Below, piece after piece: positions 45,125 to 54,383 of a stretch of DNA of 64,000 nucleotides. The stretch is taken from positions 124,001 to 188,000 of the forward strand of contig NZ_SACP01000006.1 of the NCBI RefSeq assembly GCF_004004555.2. Reading direction: 5' to 3'. Numbering within the stretch: position 1 is the first letter of the stretch; each line of letters starts with the position of its first letter. The notes beneath the pieces were generated by a model. The model was not told where the DNA came from and made no database searches. It saw nothing but the letters and a program-made list of their open reading frames with translations. This DNA is from Methylobacterium oryzihabitans (GTDB taxonomy: Bacteria; Pseudomonadota; Alphaproteobacteria; Rhizobiales; Beijerinckiaceae). The translations under genes and the position numbers were made by a program.

Positions 45125-46183
45125 ATGGCCGCCGGGACCATCGTTCTCGTCACCGACCGCCTGGACCGGAGCGAGGATGTTGCGAAAGCCCTGCGGGAGG
45201 TCTCGACCTGCACGGTCGTCGGCGCCGACGTGGCGTGGTCGCGGATGCGGGACGTTCCCCTGGGCGTGGTCTGCGACCTCACGCTCGCGCGCCCGGTGGC
45301 GGTGCAGTGCCTGCGCAGCCTCACCACGCGGTTCAAGGGGCAGAGCTTCCCGGTCGTCTGCCTGCTGCGCAGGGCGACCGGCGACGCCCTGCGGGAGGCC
45401 AAGAGCCTCGGGGCCACGGTGTGCCTGCCGGCCTACGCGCCGCCCCAGACCATCGCCGGCGCCCTCGCCAAGCACCTCGAGGCGCTCGACTCCGCCGATC
45501 TGCGGGTCGCACGGGGCGTCGCCCGGGCCGGCGAGACCCTCACCAGCCTGCTCGCCGAGGCCCGCACCGGCAACCAGGTCCGGGCGGCCCCGATCGAGAC
45601 CGGGCTCGCGCCGATCCTGACCGCGGTCCAGGACGGCGGCCTGTCGCTGTGGCTCGACCGGGTCTGGACCCACGACGACGCCACCTACCAGCACTGCCTG
45701 ATGGTCGCCGGGCTCGCGGCGCATTTCGCCGTCCATCTCGGCTTCGGCGAGGACGACCAGCGCCGCTTCGTGCGCGCGGCCCTCGTCCACGACGTCGGCA
45801 AGGCGCGCATTCCCCTGGCGATCCTCAACAAGCCCGGCCGCCTCGATCCCGAGGAGATGGCGGTGATGCGCACCCACGCCGCCCTCGGCTACGACATCCT
45901 GCGGGCGAGCGGCGAGTGGGACGCCCTGACCCTCGACGTGGTGCGCCACCACCACGAGATGCTCGACGGCTCCGGCTATCCGGACGGGCTGAGCGGTCCC
46001 GAGATCACCGACATGGTGCGGCTCCTCACCATCTGCGACATCTACGCCGCCCTGACCGAGCGCCGGCCCTACAAGGAGCCGATGGCGATGCGCGACGCGA
46101 TGGCGATCCTCGCCGGCATGGAGGGCAAGCTGGAGGCGCGGCTGGTGCAGATCTTCGGCGAGGCGGTGGCGCGGGCGGCCTGA
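45125..46183 (+). CDS. HD-GYP domain phosphodiesterase with receiver-like N-terminus
   Basis: This 352-residue cytoplasmic protein has an N-terminal pseudo-receiver-like region (residues about 5-125) and a C-terminal HD-GYP domain (about 175-345). Metal and signature residues are present: ALVHDVGKARIP near 222, HHHEMLDGSGYPDG (about 275-288) and TICDIYAALTERRPYK. HD-GYP enzymes degrade cyclic di-GMP. In the receiver-like part the usual acidic residues are not obvious. The stop lies in the first unit of a 19-bp tandem repeat. Confidence 0.88.
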   Translation: MAAGTIVLVTDRLDRSEDVAKALREVSTCTVVGADVAWSRMRDVPLGVVCDLTLARPVAVQCLRSLTTRFKGQSFPVVCLLRRATGDALREAKSLGATVCLPAYAPPQTIAGALAKHLEALDSADLRVARGVARAGETLTSLLAEARTGNQVRAAPIETGLAPILTAVQDGGLSLWLDRVWTHDDATYQHCLMVAGLAAHFAVHLGFGEDDQRRFVRAALVHDVGKARIPLAILNKPGRLDPEEMAVMRTHAALGYDILRASGEWDALTLDVVRHHHEMLDGSGYPDGLSGPEITDMVRLLTICDIYAALTERRPYKEPMAMRDAMAILAGMEGKLEARLVQIFGEAVARAA

Positions 46184-46239
46184 ACCCGCCCGGGCGGCCT
46201 GAACCCGCGCAGGCGGCCTGCACCCGCCCGGGCGGCCCC
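46173..46239. repeat. 19-bp tandem repeat spanning the HD-GYP stop codon
   Basis: Three units of GGGCGGCCTGAACCCGCCC (46173, 46192, 46211; the second and third carry one and two changes) and a partial fourth follow one another. The first holds the stop codon of the HD-GYP gene. Each unit can form a small hairpin with GGGCGG and CCGCCC arms. Confidence 0.7.
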
Positions 46240-46333
46240 ACCGCTGCCCCATCCACGGTCCGGTCATCTTTTGCCGTCACGCTCGCGCGTCGCGCGGGGC
46301 GATTCGCCCCGGCCCGTCCCCGAGGAAGACCCC

Positions 46334-47419
46334 ATGGCCGCCCGCCTCAGAACCGCGCTCCTGTTCGGGGGCCGTTCGCCGGAACACGACGTCTCGATCA
46401 TGTCGGCGGCGCACGTCCACCGGGCTCTCGATCCGGCCCGCCACGAGGTCGTGCCGATCCGCATCGAGCGCGAGACCGGGGTGTGGCGGCTGTGCAACCC
46501 CGGGGCCGGCGACTTCCCGGTCATCGCGGCCTCGCTGGGCGGCGTCGTCTCCCTCGCCCCGGGCAGCGGCGGCCGCCTGCTCGACGCCGACGGCCGCGAG
46601 GTGACGCATCTCGACGTGGCGGTGCCGGTCCTGCACGGCCCCAACGGCGAGGACGGCACGATCCAGGGCCTGCTCGACCTCGCCGGCCTGCCGTATGTCG
46701 GGTCCGGGGTGACCGGCTCGGCGGTGGCGATGGACAAGGACGTCGCCAAGCGGCTGATGCGCGACGCCGGCCTGCCGGTGGTGCCGTTCCTCACCGTCAC
46801 GCCGCGCCGGCCGGTGACCTATGCCGAGGCGGTGGCCGCGCTCGGCACCCCGAACCTCTTCGTCAAGCCGGCCCGGATGGGCTCCTCGGTCGGGGTCGGC
46901 CCGGCCGGAGACGCCGAGACCTTCGCCCGCGCCGTGGCGGCGGCCTCGGCCTACGGCGAGCGGGTCCTCGTCGAGCGCAGCATCGTGCGCGCCCGCGAGA
47001 TCGAATGCGCGGTGCTGGAGACCGCCGAGGGCGAGCTGCGCGCCTCGGTGCTCGGCGAGATCGCCCCGGCGCCCGAGCACGGCTTCTACAGCTACGACGC
47101 CAAGTACGTCGATGCCGACGGCGCCGGCCTGCTGATCCCGGCCGAGCTGCCGGCCGCGACCGCCGGGCGGATCCGCGACCTCGCGCTCGCCTGCTTCGAC
47201 GCCCTGTGCTGCGAGGGGCTGGCGCGGGTCGACTTCTTCGTCGACCCGGCGGCGCCGGACGCGATCTACCTCAACGAGGTCAACACCCTGCCGGGCTTCA
47301 CCGCGATCAGCATGTACCCGAAGCTGTGGGCCGCCGACGGCCTGCCCGGCCCGGCGCTGATCGACGCCCTGGTCGGACACGCCCTCGCCCGGCACCGGCG
47401 CCGGCCCGAGCTGGTGTGA
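46334..47419 (+). CDS. ddl: D-alanine--D-alanine ligase
   Basis: This 361-residue ATP-grasp ligase joins two D-Ala residues for peptidoglycan. The N-terminus has LLFGGRSPEHDVSIMSA; LHGPNGEDGTIQGLL and GSSVGVG mark the ATP-grasp part, and FLNEVNTLPGFT-type IYLNEVNTLPGFT ends it. The length fits the DdlA/VanA class more than the shorter DdlB. ATG 46334 follows CGAGGAAGACC. The stop TGA (47417-47419) is the first three bases of repeat copy D. It stands outside any division cluster. Confidence 0.95.
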   Translation: MAARLRTALLFGGRSPEHDVSIMSAAHVHRALDPARHEVVPIRIERETGVWRLCNPGAGDFPVIAASLGGVVSLAPGSGGRLLDADGREVTHLDVAVPVLHGPNGEDGTIQGLLDLAGLPYVGSGVTGSAVAMDKDVAKRLMRDAGLPVVPFLTVTPRRPVTYAEAVAALGTPNLFVKPARMGSSVGVGPAGDAETFARAVAAASAYGERVLVERSIVRAREIECAVLETAEGELRASVLGEIAPAPEHGFYSYDAKYVDADGAGLLIPAELPAATAGRIRDLALACFDALCCEGLARVDFFVDPAAPDAIYLNEVNTLPGFTAISMYPKLWAADGLPGPALIDALVGHALARHRRRPELV

Positions 47420-47569
47420 TACGGTTTTCAGACGATTTGTTCCGTAAAACCGTATCACCAGCCCGCGCGGTGGAGCCGAAGGCTCCACACACCTGAGCGA
47501 AGCCGATGTCCGCATTGCGAAAGCGATACCGCAAGGGATTGCCGAGCGATCAATCGAAAATCGTATGAG
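47417..47569 (+). repeat. Dispersed TGATACG two-hairpin repeat, copy D
   Basis: It starts on the ddl stop codon. The first stem is weakened by a small mismatch (TTTTCAGA against TCCGTAAAA). It carries the small TGGAGCCGAAGGCTCCA hairpin also seen in copy A. It lies between convergent genes (ddl and the FkbM methyltransferase). Confidence 0.85.
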
Positions 47570-47587
47570 GCGGCGGTCCGGGCTGCG

Positions 47588-48421
47588 TCAGCTCTCGCGC
47601 TCGAAGATCAGGTTGAGCCGGGTGCGGGCGAGGGGGCGGTAGCCGTAGCCGGTCAGCAGCGCCGCGAGATCGGTCTGCCACAGGTCGGTGCCGTCCTCGA
47701 TCACGAGCAGGCGCGGGCGCAGGGCCGGGGGCGCCTCGCGCAGGAACGGGTCGAGGATCAGGTCCTCGGCGCCCTCGACGTCGAGCTTCATCGCGTCGAT
47801 GCGGGTGATGCCCTCGCCGCGCACGAGGTCGAGCAGGGTGACGGCCGGCACCCGGATCGCGGCGTTCTCCTGCGTGCCGACGACCTTGAGGCTCGACTCG
47901 CCGCGGTTGCGCGGGTCGACGAACAGCGTCAGTTCGCCGGTCTTGTCGGCGATGGCGCAATCGACCGCCTTCACGGTGCCGAACGGGTTCTGGGCGATGT
48001 TGAAGGTCAGCTTGTCGAACACGTCCGGCTGCGGCTCGACCGCGAGGATCCGCGCTCCCGGTCCCGCCAGGGCGGCGACGAACAGGGCGTAGGCGCCGAT
48101 ATTGGCGCCGATGTCGAGGAAGACGCAGTCCGGCCCGAGCCGCTCGGCGAGGAGCCGGCGCTCCGCCGCATCGAAGAACTGCGGCGTGAACAGCACCTTC
48201 TTCTCGCAGTTGTTGTTGTAGGGGTGCAGCCGCATGCGCGCGCCGTAGCGCTCGACGTCGAGGGGACGGCCCTTGAGCAGGGTGATGGCGCAGCGGCGCA
48301 GGAACAGGGCGAGGCGGCGGCCGCTCCACGCCTCCTCGGGCAGGCGCTGGGTCTGCCCGACGATCCAGCGGACGAGGCCGGACGGGGCGTAGGTGCCGAA
48401 GGGCGGCGGGGTCTGTGACAT
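47588..48421 (-). CDS. FkbM-family methyltransferase
   Basis: This 277-residue SAM-dependent methyltransferase has the FkbM pattern: motif I FLDIGANIGAYAL near residue 112, AVEPQPDVFDKL, and a later DAMKLDVEGAEDLIL. FkbM proteins methylate a hydroxyl on a small molecule or sugar. ATG 48421 was chosen where the conserved part begins; the frame upstream is not coding. It is convergent with ddl across repeat D. Confidence 0.85.
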   Translation of the reverse strand: MSQTPPPFGTYAPSGLVRWIVGQTQRLPEEAWSGRRLALFLRRCAITLLKGRPLDVERYGARMRLHPYNNNCEKKVLFTPQFFDAAERRLLAERLGPDCVFLDIGANIGAYALFVAALAGPGARILAVEPQPDVFDKLTFNIAQNPFGTVKAVDCAIADKTGELTLFVDPRNRGESSLKVVGTQENAAIRVPAVTLLDLVRGEGITRIDAMKLDVEGAEDLILDPFLREAPPALRPRLLVIEDGTDLWQTDLAALLTGYGYRPLARTRLNLIFERES

Positions 48422-48593
48422 GCGCGGGGTTCGTGAGGACCGGGGGCCGGGCCGGCGGCGGTCGCACCGCGGCCCCGGCCCGCGCCTGATGCCACCGCGG
48501 GGCGCCCGCCGCAACCGGACGGGCCTGTCTCGCGGCGGCACGGGCTGGTAGTCAGCGACCCTGTCCCGCACCTCCCGGAGCGCACGTCCCCCG

Positions 48594-49358
48594 ATGCAGA
48601 CCTTCGATTCCGCCGGCGTCCCGATCGCCTATCTCGACGCCGCGCCCGCGGACGGGGCCGGGGATCCGGTGCTGCTGATCCACGGCTTCGCCTCAAACCA
48701 CGCGGTGAACTGGGTCAATACCGGCTGGGTCCGCACCCTGACCGGGGCCGGCCACCGGGTGGTCGCCCTCGACAACCGCGGCCACGGCCGCAGCGGCAAG
48801 CCCTACGACCCCGCGGCCTACGCCTCCGACGTGATGGCCGAGGACGCGCTGCGGCTGCTCGACCATCTCGGCATCGCGCGCGCCGACGTGATGGGCTACT
48901 CGATGGGCGCGCGGATCACCGCCCACCTCGCGCTGCTGCGGCCCGACCGCGTGCGCTCGGCCCTGCTCGGCGGGCTCGGCATCCATCTGGTCGAGGGCCG
49001 GGGCCTGCCGAGCGGCATCCCGGAGGCGATGGAGGCGCCGTCGAGCGAGGTCATCGCCGATCCGGTCGCGCGCTCGTTCCGGATCTTCGCCGAGCAGACC
49101 CGCAGCGACCTGCGCGCCCTCGCCGCCTGCATGCGCGGCTCGCGCCAGACCCTGTCGCGGGCCGAGGTGGTGGGGATCGAGATGCCGGTTCTGGTCTCGG
49201 TCGGCACCACCGACGACGTCGCCGGCTCCGGCCCGGCCCTCGCCGCGCTGATGCCGAACGCCCGCGCCCTCGACATCCCCAACCGCGACCACAACCTCGC
49301 GGTCGGCGACAAGGTCCACAAGCAGGGGGTGGTCGCGTTCCTGGCGGACCGGCCGTGA
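48594..49358 (+). CDS. Alpha/beta hydrolase
   Basis: This 254-residue protein has the alpha/beta-hydrolase fold: oxyanion segment LLIHGFASN, nucleophile elbow GYSMG near residue 103, acid VGTTDDV and catalytic His in RDHNLAVGD. Substrate is unknown. It is divergent from the FkbM gene and convergent with the DUF6894-like gene, with repeat copy E between. Confidence 0.83.
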   Translation: MQTFDSAGVPIAYLDAAPADGAGDPVLLIHGFASNHAVNWVNTGWVRTLTGAGHRVVALDNRGHGRSGKPYDPAAYASDVMAEDALRLLDHLGIARADVMGYSMGARITAHLALLRPDRVRSALLGGLGIHLVEGRGLPSGIPEAMEAPSSEVIADPVARSFRIFAEQTRSDLRALAACMRGSRQTLSRAEVVGIEMPVLVSVGTTDDVAGSGPALAALMPNARALDIPNRDHNLAVGDKVHKQGVVAFLADRP

Positions 49359-49365
49359 GCGCGAT

Positions 49366-49498
49366 GTCTCATACGAAATCCGATTGATCGCTCGGCGATC
49401 CTGGCGGATCGCCTTCGCGATGCGGATTTCGGCTTCGCTCAAGCACCGCGCGGGCTGGTGATACGATTTTCGGAACTGATCGTCCGACAATCGTATCA
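49366..49498 (-). repeat. Dispersed TGATACG two-hairpin repeat, copy E (inverted)
   Basis: The element runs on the minus strand. Its first three bases (TGA, 49496-49498) are the stop codon of the DUF6894-like gene. The first stem has one mismatch. It lies between the convergent hydrolase and DUF6894-like genes. Confidence 0.85.
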
Positions 49499-49753
49499 GT
49501 GAAACCACGCCTGGGCCCGCTCGCGGCGGGCCCGGATGCTGGTCATCGCCACGCGCAGGATCTGCTGGTGGTGCTCGTCCTCCACCACCACCGCACCGTC
49601 GCGGCAGCACGGCCGGGCGTCGAGATCCGCCAGCAGGTCGGTCGCCAGCCGCGTCGCCCGTTCAAGGGCATCGGCCGGACAGTTCAGCGCAATTCCTTCC
49701 GTGTCCAGGATCAGCCGGGATCCGAGCTGGAAGTGGAAGTAATATATTGGCAT
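49496..49753 (-). CDS. DUF6894-like small protein
   Basis: This 85-residue protein starts with PIYYFHFQLG, followed by DTEGIALNCPADALERATRLATD, the pattern of a small family (DUF6894) abundant in Methylobacterium and Bradyrhizobium. Function is unknown. ATG 49753 was chosen at the start of homology; the longer frame upstream is not coding. Its stop codon is part of repeat copy E. Confidence 0.75.
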   Translation of the reverse strand: MPIYYFHFQLGSRLILDTEGIALNCPADALERATRLATDLLADLDARPCCRDGAVVVEDEHHQQILRVAMTSIRARRERAQAWFH

Positions 49754-49904
49754 GGCGAAGGCTTGAGTGGACGATTGTCTCGACGGACACTCCCTAAACG
49801 TTGTCACGCAATTCTCGATTGCACAACCTTGGATCGCAACGATTGCGGGTAATCTCGCGACTGCGAGACGGATCTGCGTATTCCGCCCCTCGTACGGCAC
49901 CGCA

Positions 49905-49937
49905 CAAACGAAAGAAGCCGCCCGGAGGGGCGGCTTC
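49905..49937 (-). terminator. Terminator of the Fo ATP synthase operon
   Basis: A perfect 10-bp stem GAAGCCGCCC / GGGCGGCTTC with a 4-nt loop lies past the stop of atpF. On the minus strand it is followed by TTTCGTTTG, a U-rich tail. Confidence 0.75.
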
Positions 49938-49969
49938 GTCGTCGGACACGAACGGGGTGGGGCGAGAGG

Positions 49970-50458
49970 TCAGGCCCGCAGGCGGGTGCGGACCTCGCCG
50001 AGGCTGCGGCGGACGAGGTCCTGGGCGGCGTCGCCGCTCATCCGCTCGCGCAGGATGGTCTCGGACACCCGCACCGCGGCGTCGGCGGCGGCGGCGCGCA
50101 CCTCGGCGGCGGCCTGGGCCTCGGCCTGGGCGATCTTCGCCTCGGCGGCCTTGGTGCGGCGGGCGACGAACTCGTTCAGGCGGGCATGGCCCTCGGCGGC
50201 GGCGCGCTCGGCCTCCTCGCGGGCGCTCGCGACGATCGCGGCGGCCTCGCTCTCGGCGGCGGCGCGGCGGCGCTTGTAGTCGGCGAGGACGGAGGCCGCC
50301 TCCTCACGCAGGCGCCGCGCCTCGTCGAGTTCCTTGCGCACCCGGACGCCGCGGTGGTCGAGCGCCTCGATGAGCTTGTCGAAGCCCCCGACCTTCCACA
50401 CGATGGCGACGAACACCACAAAGGCGACCGCGACCCAGAACTCCGCTTCCATCAGCAT
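49970..50458 (-). CDS. atpF: ATP synthase Fo subunit b
   Basis: This 162-residue stator subunit has one N-terminal membrane helix ([16 protein letters not shown]) and a long charged Ala/Glu/Arg-rich helix that links to F1. It is the last gene of the atpI-B-E-F'-F operon; the F1 genes are elsewhere, as is usual in alphaproteobacteria. Strong terminator downstream. Confidence 0.92.
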   Translation of the reverse strand: MLMEAEFWVAVAFVVFVAIVWKVGGFDKLIEALDHRGVRVRKELDEARRLREEAASVLADYKRRRAAAESEAAAIVASAREEAERAAAEGHARLNEFVARRTKAAEAKIAQAEAQAAAEVRAAAADAAVRVSETILRERMSGDAAQDLVRRSLGEVRTRLRA

Positions 50459-50480
50459 GACGTGATCCTTCAGGCGGGTC

Positions 50481-51044
50481 TCAGTGGACCGGACGCGCGC
50501 GGTCGTAGGCGGCCTCGACCGCGGCGCGGTCGGGGCTCTGCCCGGTGAGGCGCTCGACGATGGCGGCGGCGGTGTCGGTGGCGATCTCGCGCACGTTGCC
50601 CATCGCGGTCGCGGTGCGGCTGCGGATGGCGGCGTCGGATTCGGCGAGCTTGGCGGCGAGGTCGGCTTCGAGGGTCTTGCGACGCTCCTCGGCTTCCCCG
50701 GCGAGCTGGTCGCGGGTGGACTGGGCGATGCCCTTGGCCTTGTCCTGCGCCTCCTTGAGCGAGCGCTCGTAGGTCTCGCGGGCGCCGTCGGCCTCGGACT
50801 TCATCCGGCTCGCCTCGTCGAGGTCGGCGGCCAGGCGCGACTGGCGGTCGTGCAGGATTCCGGCGATGCGCGGCAGGGCGATGCGCGACATCAGGTAGTA
50901 GAGCAGCCCGAAGGCGAGGGCGAGCCAGAGGATCTGGGACGCGTAGGTGGTGCTGTTGAACGGCGGAAAGCCGGCGCCGTGCTCGGACATGGGCTCCTCG
51001 ATGAGAGTACCGGTCTGGCCTGCGGGAGGGTGGGACTGCGCCAT
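50481..51044 (-). CDS. ATP synthase Fo subunit b'
   Basis: This 187-residue second b-type subunit has an N-terminal leader with Pro/Gly, a membrane helix ([21 protein letters not shown]) and a long charged coiled-coil. Split b/b' pairs are typical of photosynthetic bacteria and alphaproteobacteria. ATG 51044 gives the leader; an ATG 18 codons later ([11 protein letters not shown]) is an alternative. Confidence 0.9.
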   Translation of the reverse strand: MAQSHPPAGQTGTLIEEPMSEHGAGFPPFNSTTYASQILWLALAFGLLYYLMSRIALPRIAGILHDRQSRLAADLDEASRMKSEADGARETYERSLKEAQDKAKGIAQSTRDQLAGEAEERRKTLEADLAAKLAESDAAIRSRTATAMGNVREIATDTAAAIVERLTGQSPDRAAVEAAYDRARPVH

Positions 51045-51200
51045 CGTGTCGTCCGGTTCGAGCGGGAGGCGGAGCGCCCTCTGGCGCCCGGCCGGTCTGG
51101 TCTTCGTCTGGTCGGCGCCGTTTCGGACGGCGCCGGGATCACCCGGCTCGGCCCTGGTCGGCAGAGCGCGCACCGGCCGGGACGACCGATGCGCGCGTCG

Positions 51201-51221
51201 GGTCCGGGAGGGTCCCGGACC
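51201..51221 (-). promoter_or_regulatory. Intercistronic hairpin after atpE
   Basis: Perfect 9-bp arms GGTCCGGGA and TCCCGGACC with a 3-nt loop lie 7 bp past the atpE stop. No T-tract follows, so it is more likely to stabilise the 3' end of the c-subunit message than to stop transcription. This would fit the high c-subunit number in the ring. Confidence 0.45.
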
Positions 51222-51227
51222 GGAAGA

Positions 51228-51455
51228 TCAGACCGCGAACAGCAGCAGCAGCGCGACGAGCAGCGAGAAGATGCCGAGCGCTTCCGTCAGCGCGAAGCCG
51301 AGGAGCAGGTTGGCGCGCTGGCCGTCGGCCGCCGAGGGGTTGCGCAGGGCGCCGGCGAAGAACTGGCCGAACAGGTTGCCGAGGCCCACGGCGGCGCCCG
51401 CCATGCCGAGGCAGGCGAGACCGGCGCCGATGTACTTCGCAGCAACGGGATCCAT
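51228..51455 (-). CDS. atpE: ATP synthase Fo subunit c
   Basis: This 75-residue proteolipid forms the rotor ring. Two helices flank the polar loop [11 protein letters not shown]; the ion-binding carboxylate is Glu58 in [11 protein letters not shown]. Length and sequence are typical for alphaproteobacteria. A 182-bp gap to the b' gene contains a hairpin just after the stop. Confidence 0.95.
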   Translation of the reverse strand: MDPVAAKYIGAGLACLGMAGAAVGLGNLFGQFFAGALRNPSAADGQRANLLLGFALTEALGIFSLLVALLLLFAV

Positions 51456-51557
51456 CAGAGTGCTCCTAAGGTCGTCTAGTCGTCTGGCGGGTGGGATCCG
51501 GCCGCGACACGGCGAACCGGGGTGGGAAACTTTTCTGGTGCCCGGGACGAGCGCGGC

Positions 51558-52313
51558 TCAGTGGCCCGGATGCAGCGCGTCGCTGAGGTAGATCGAGGTC
51601 AGCGTCGCGAAGACGTAGGCCTGCAGCACCGCGACCAGCATCTCGAGGGCGGTGACGGCGACCGACAGGGCGAGCGGCAGCGGCGACAGGATGCCCCAGA
51701 CGCCGGCGGCGAGCAGCGCCGGCACGAAGCCCGCGAAGATCTTGAGCGCGATGTGGCCGGCCAGCATGTTGGCGAACAGACGCACCGAGAGGCTGATCGG
51801 CCGCGAGATGAACGACACCACCTCGATCACGACGATCAGCGGCTTGAGCCAGCCGGGGACGCCGGGGGGCACGAACAGGCCGAGGAAGTGGGTGCCGTGG
51901 GCCATGAAGCCGTAGATCACCACCGTCAGGATCACCACCAGGGCGAGCATGAAGGTCACGATGATGTGGCTCGTCACCGTGAAGGTGTAGGGGATCATGC
52001 CGAACAGGTTGCAGACCAGCACGAACATGAACAGCGAGAACACCAGCGGCACGAACCGCTCGCTGCCGTGGCCGGCGGACTGGTGCACGGTCGAGGCGAT
52101 GAACTCGTAGAAGGTCTCGGCCATGGTCTGCATGCGGCCGGGCACCAGCGAGCGGCGGCTGGTCGCCGCGATGGTGAGCAGCGCGATCACGCCGACGGCG
52201 GCGAACATGTACAGGGCCGACTGGGTGAAGGCGATTTCCTGATGGCCGATATGGCCGAACGAGATCAGCGGCTTCAGCTCGAACTGGTGGATCGGATCCA
52301 TCTTGACGGCCAT
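51558..52313 (-). CDS. atpB: ATP synthase Fo subunit a
   Basis: This 251-residue membrane protein forms the proton half-channels. The essential Arg lies in SLSVRLFANMLAGH; the last helix has TALEMLVAVLQAYVFATL. ATG 52313 was chosen at MAVKMDPIHQFEL; the six residues upstream are unlikely to be coding. Confidence 0.95.
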   Translation of the reverse strand: MAVKMDPIHQFELKPLISFGHIGHQEIAFTQSALYMFAAVGVIALLTIAATSRRSLVPGRMQTMAETFYEFIASTVHQSAGHGSERFVPLVFSLFMFVLVCNLFGMIPYTFTVTSHIIVTFMLALVVILTVVIYGFMAHGTHFLGLFVPPGVPGWLKPLIVVIEVVSFISRPISLSVRLFANMLAGHIALKIFAGFVPALLAAGVWGILSPLPLALSVAVTALEMLVAVLQAYVFATLTSIYLSDALHPGH

Positions 52314-52400
52314 GCCGGTCCCGCCCCTCATCTCGTTGGCGCCGCGGAGCCCCTCCGCCGCCTGGTTCGCGCTGGCGGATGCACGGCATCCACCGGATGA

Positions 52401-52772
52401 TCAAGTCCCCGCCCGGTCTTTCTGCGTCCCGGGGGCCGAAAAAAACCCGGACACCCGCATGACATTGTAGATTCCGGCGCCGAATCCGAGCACGAGCAGC
52501 ACGATCAGCCCCCAGGGTTTCGTCCCGAGATACCGGTCGCAGGCCCAGCCGAGGATGCCGCCCGCCAGCACGCCGGCCACGAACTCCGTCGAGAGACGCA
52601 GGGCGCGGCCGAGGGAGGAGGGTTCGCCGGGCGTCCCGTCACGCGCGACCGGGCCGGAGGCGGGGGGCCGCTGCCGGTCGATCTGCATTTCGAGACGCTT
52701 GAGCCTCGCGGAGAGATCGCTGTCGGGGTTCCGATCGGTGCCGTCGTCACCCCGCGGGTCGTTGCCGGTCAT
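52401..52772 (-). CDS. atpI: ATP synthase protein I
   Basis: This 123-residue protein has a charged N-terminal half (about 1-60, with LSARLKRLEMQID) and two hydrophobic helices (EFVAGVLAGGILGWACDR; a second near LIVLLVLGFGAGIYNVM). AtpI aids c-ring assembly or Mg transport. It is first in the Fo operon. Confidence 0.9.
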   Translation of the reverse strand: MTGNDPRGDDGTDRNPDSDLSARLKRLEMQIDRQRPPASGPVARDGTPGEPSSLGRALRLSTEFVAGVLAGGILGWACDRYLGTKPWGLIVLLVLGFGAGIYNVMRVSGFFSAPGTQKDRAGT

Positions 52773-53031
52773 GGCGAAACCTCGCTGGGATGAGACGAAG
52801 AGATCCGATCCGGGCCCCTCAAGCGCGGCGCACCATAGTTTCGCCCATCTTGGGAGTCAAGGCGACCCCGGGTTCCGCTAAGTTGCTGGCGAAATTGGAT
52901 ATTTAGCCGTTTCGCGCCGCCCGCCCCCGCGCGGCCGGCGGCTCCGGGCGATCCTGCCCGCCGGACGCGACGAGGCTCCCGGAGCCGGCGGCGCGGCGAC
53001 GGGAGCCTCGGGGAGCTGGAGCGGACCGGGA

Positions 53032-53676
53032 CTACGCGCCGACGATCGGCTTGATGACCTTCTCCAGGCCGTCGATCGTCATCTCGCCGGAATACTTTTG
53101 GCCATTGATGAAGAAGGTCGGGGTGGCGTTGACCTTGTAGGTCGTCATCGCCCGCTCCTTCACGGTGTTGACGCCGTCGTAGAGCTTCTGGTCCTTGAGC
53201 ACCGCCTCGAACCGCTCCTTCGAGAAGCCGGCCTGCCGCATCATCTGCTCGAGGGCATCGAGGGGCTTGGGCACGAAGGCCCAGTTCGCCTGCTGGTCGA
53301 ACAGCATGTCGGTGATCGGGTAGTAGCGCGCGCCGTCGTCGGAGCGGGCCAGCATGAAGGCGGCGGTGGCGAGCGGGTCGAGGGGGAACTCGCGCAGGGT
53401 GAACCGCACCTTGCCGGTGTCGATCCAGCGCGACTTCAGCGCCGGCCAGGTGGTCTTGTGGAAGGCTGCGCAGTGCGAGCAGGTCATCGAGGCGTACTCG
53501 ATGATCGTCACCTTGGCGTCGGCCGGGCCGAGCCAGGCGTCGCCGAGGGGGCCGGGCTGCATCAGCCCCTCGACGGAGGGGCCCTGGGCCAGGGCCGGAA
53601 CCGTGAGACCGGGCAGGAGCAGGCCCGCCGCGGCCGCCGCGCCGCCGAGTGTCAGTGCATCGCGCCGGGTCATCAT
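53032..53676 (-). CDS. DsbA-family thioredoxin-fold disulfide oxidoreductase
   Basis: This 214-residue periplasmic protein has a Tat-like signal (MTRRDALTLGGAAAAAG), a DsbA-type core with C66-S-H-C69 and a cis-Pro loop (NATPTFFING). It probably forms or shuffles disulfide bonds in exported proteins. The order DsbA-DciA-MutY is common in Hyphomicrobiales; the smc gene often seen here is absent. An 11-bp stem with a long loop lies downstream (52971-53010), without a T-tract. Confidence 0.9.
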   Translation of the reverse strand: MMTRRDALTLGGAAAAAGLLLPGLTVPALAQGPSVEGLMQPGPLGDAWLGPADAKVTIIEYASMTCSHCAAFHKTTWPALKSRWIDTGKVRFTLREFPLDPLATAAFMLARSDDGARYYPITDMLFDQQANWAFVPKPLDALEQMMRQAGFSKERFEAVLKDQKLYDGVNTVKERAMTTYKVNATPTFFINGQKYSGEMTIDGLEKVIKPIVGA

Positions 53677-53792
53677 GGGGCGTCCTCCGCTCTGGGCTTC
53701 ATCCGATGACGCCTGCGGTAGAATCCCGGCCGCCTCGTGGCAAGCCGACGCCCCGCCGCGGGCTCAAGCGGTCGGTCGTAAGCCGGCTCCGC

Positions 53793-54281
53793 TCACGCCC
53801 CGCGCCGGGCGCTCAGCACCGCGATCCCGAGCCGGTCGAGGGCGTCGCGCAACCCGTCCTCGCCGACGCGGGAGACCGCGAGCGCCACCTCGCCCCGCCG
53901 CAGCGGGTCGAGGGGCGGCGGCGCGGGCTTGCGCGGCCCCGGCCGGGCGATGCGGTCCTGGCGCAGGCTGATCCTGCCGACGCAGGCCCAGCCGTAATGG
54001 CGGTTGATGCGCTCGATCACCTGCGGGGCGAGGTGCTGCAACTCGAGCGCGAAGGCGCCGTCGACCCGCACGATCAGGGTGCCGGGGGCGGGCCGGCCGC
54101 GCTCCTGGGTCGCGCGCCGGCGCGGCCAGTCGAGCTTCTCCGGCTGGCAGGCCCGGGCGAGTCGCTCGCCGACGATGTCGGGCCACGACGCGATGATGTC
54201 GGTCGAGGCGAAGCCCTGCGCGGCGAAGACCGGGCCGAGGGACCGCTCGATGAGTTCGCTGAGGGGCTTGACCCGCGCCAT
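53793..54281 (-). CDS. DciA-like protein (DUF721)
   Basis: This 162-residue protein has the N-terminal DUF721/DciA domain (LSELIERSLGPVFAAQGF, WPDIVGERLARACQPEKL, then VRVDGAFALELQHLAPQVIERIN). DciA proteins load the replicative helicase in bacteria that lack DnaC, which includes alphaproteobacteria. ATG 54281 was chosen at MARVKPL. It is divergent from mutY, 102 bp apart. Confidence 0.85.
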   Translation of the reverse strand: MARVKPLSELIERSLGPVFAAQGFASTDIIASWPDIVGERLARACQPEKLDWPRRRATQERGRPAPGTLIVRVDGAFALELQHLAPQVIERINRHYGWACVGRISLRQDRIARPGPRKPAPPPLDPLRRGEVALAVSRVGEDGLRDALDRLGIAVLSARRGA

Positions 54282-54383
54282 CGTCTCCACGCCGCCACGC
54301 TGCCGGCGCCTCGTGGCGCCTCGCCGGAAAATCCCCGGCGGGGCCGCTCCCAAGGCCGGCGAAAACCAAGTAATCGGGCCGCC

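Noticed and set aside
52971..53010. An 11-bp stem downstream of the DsbA-like gene as a terminator
   Set aside because: The loop is 18 bases long and no T-tract follows, so I did not list it as a feature.
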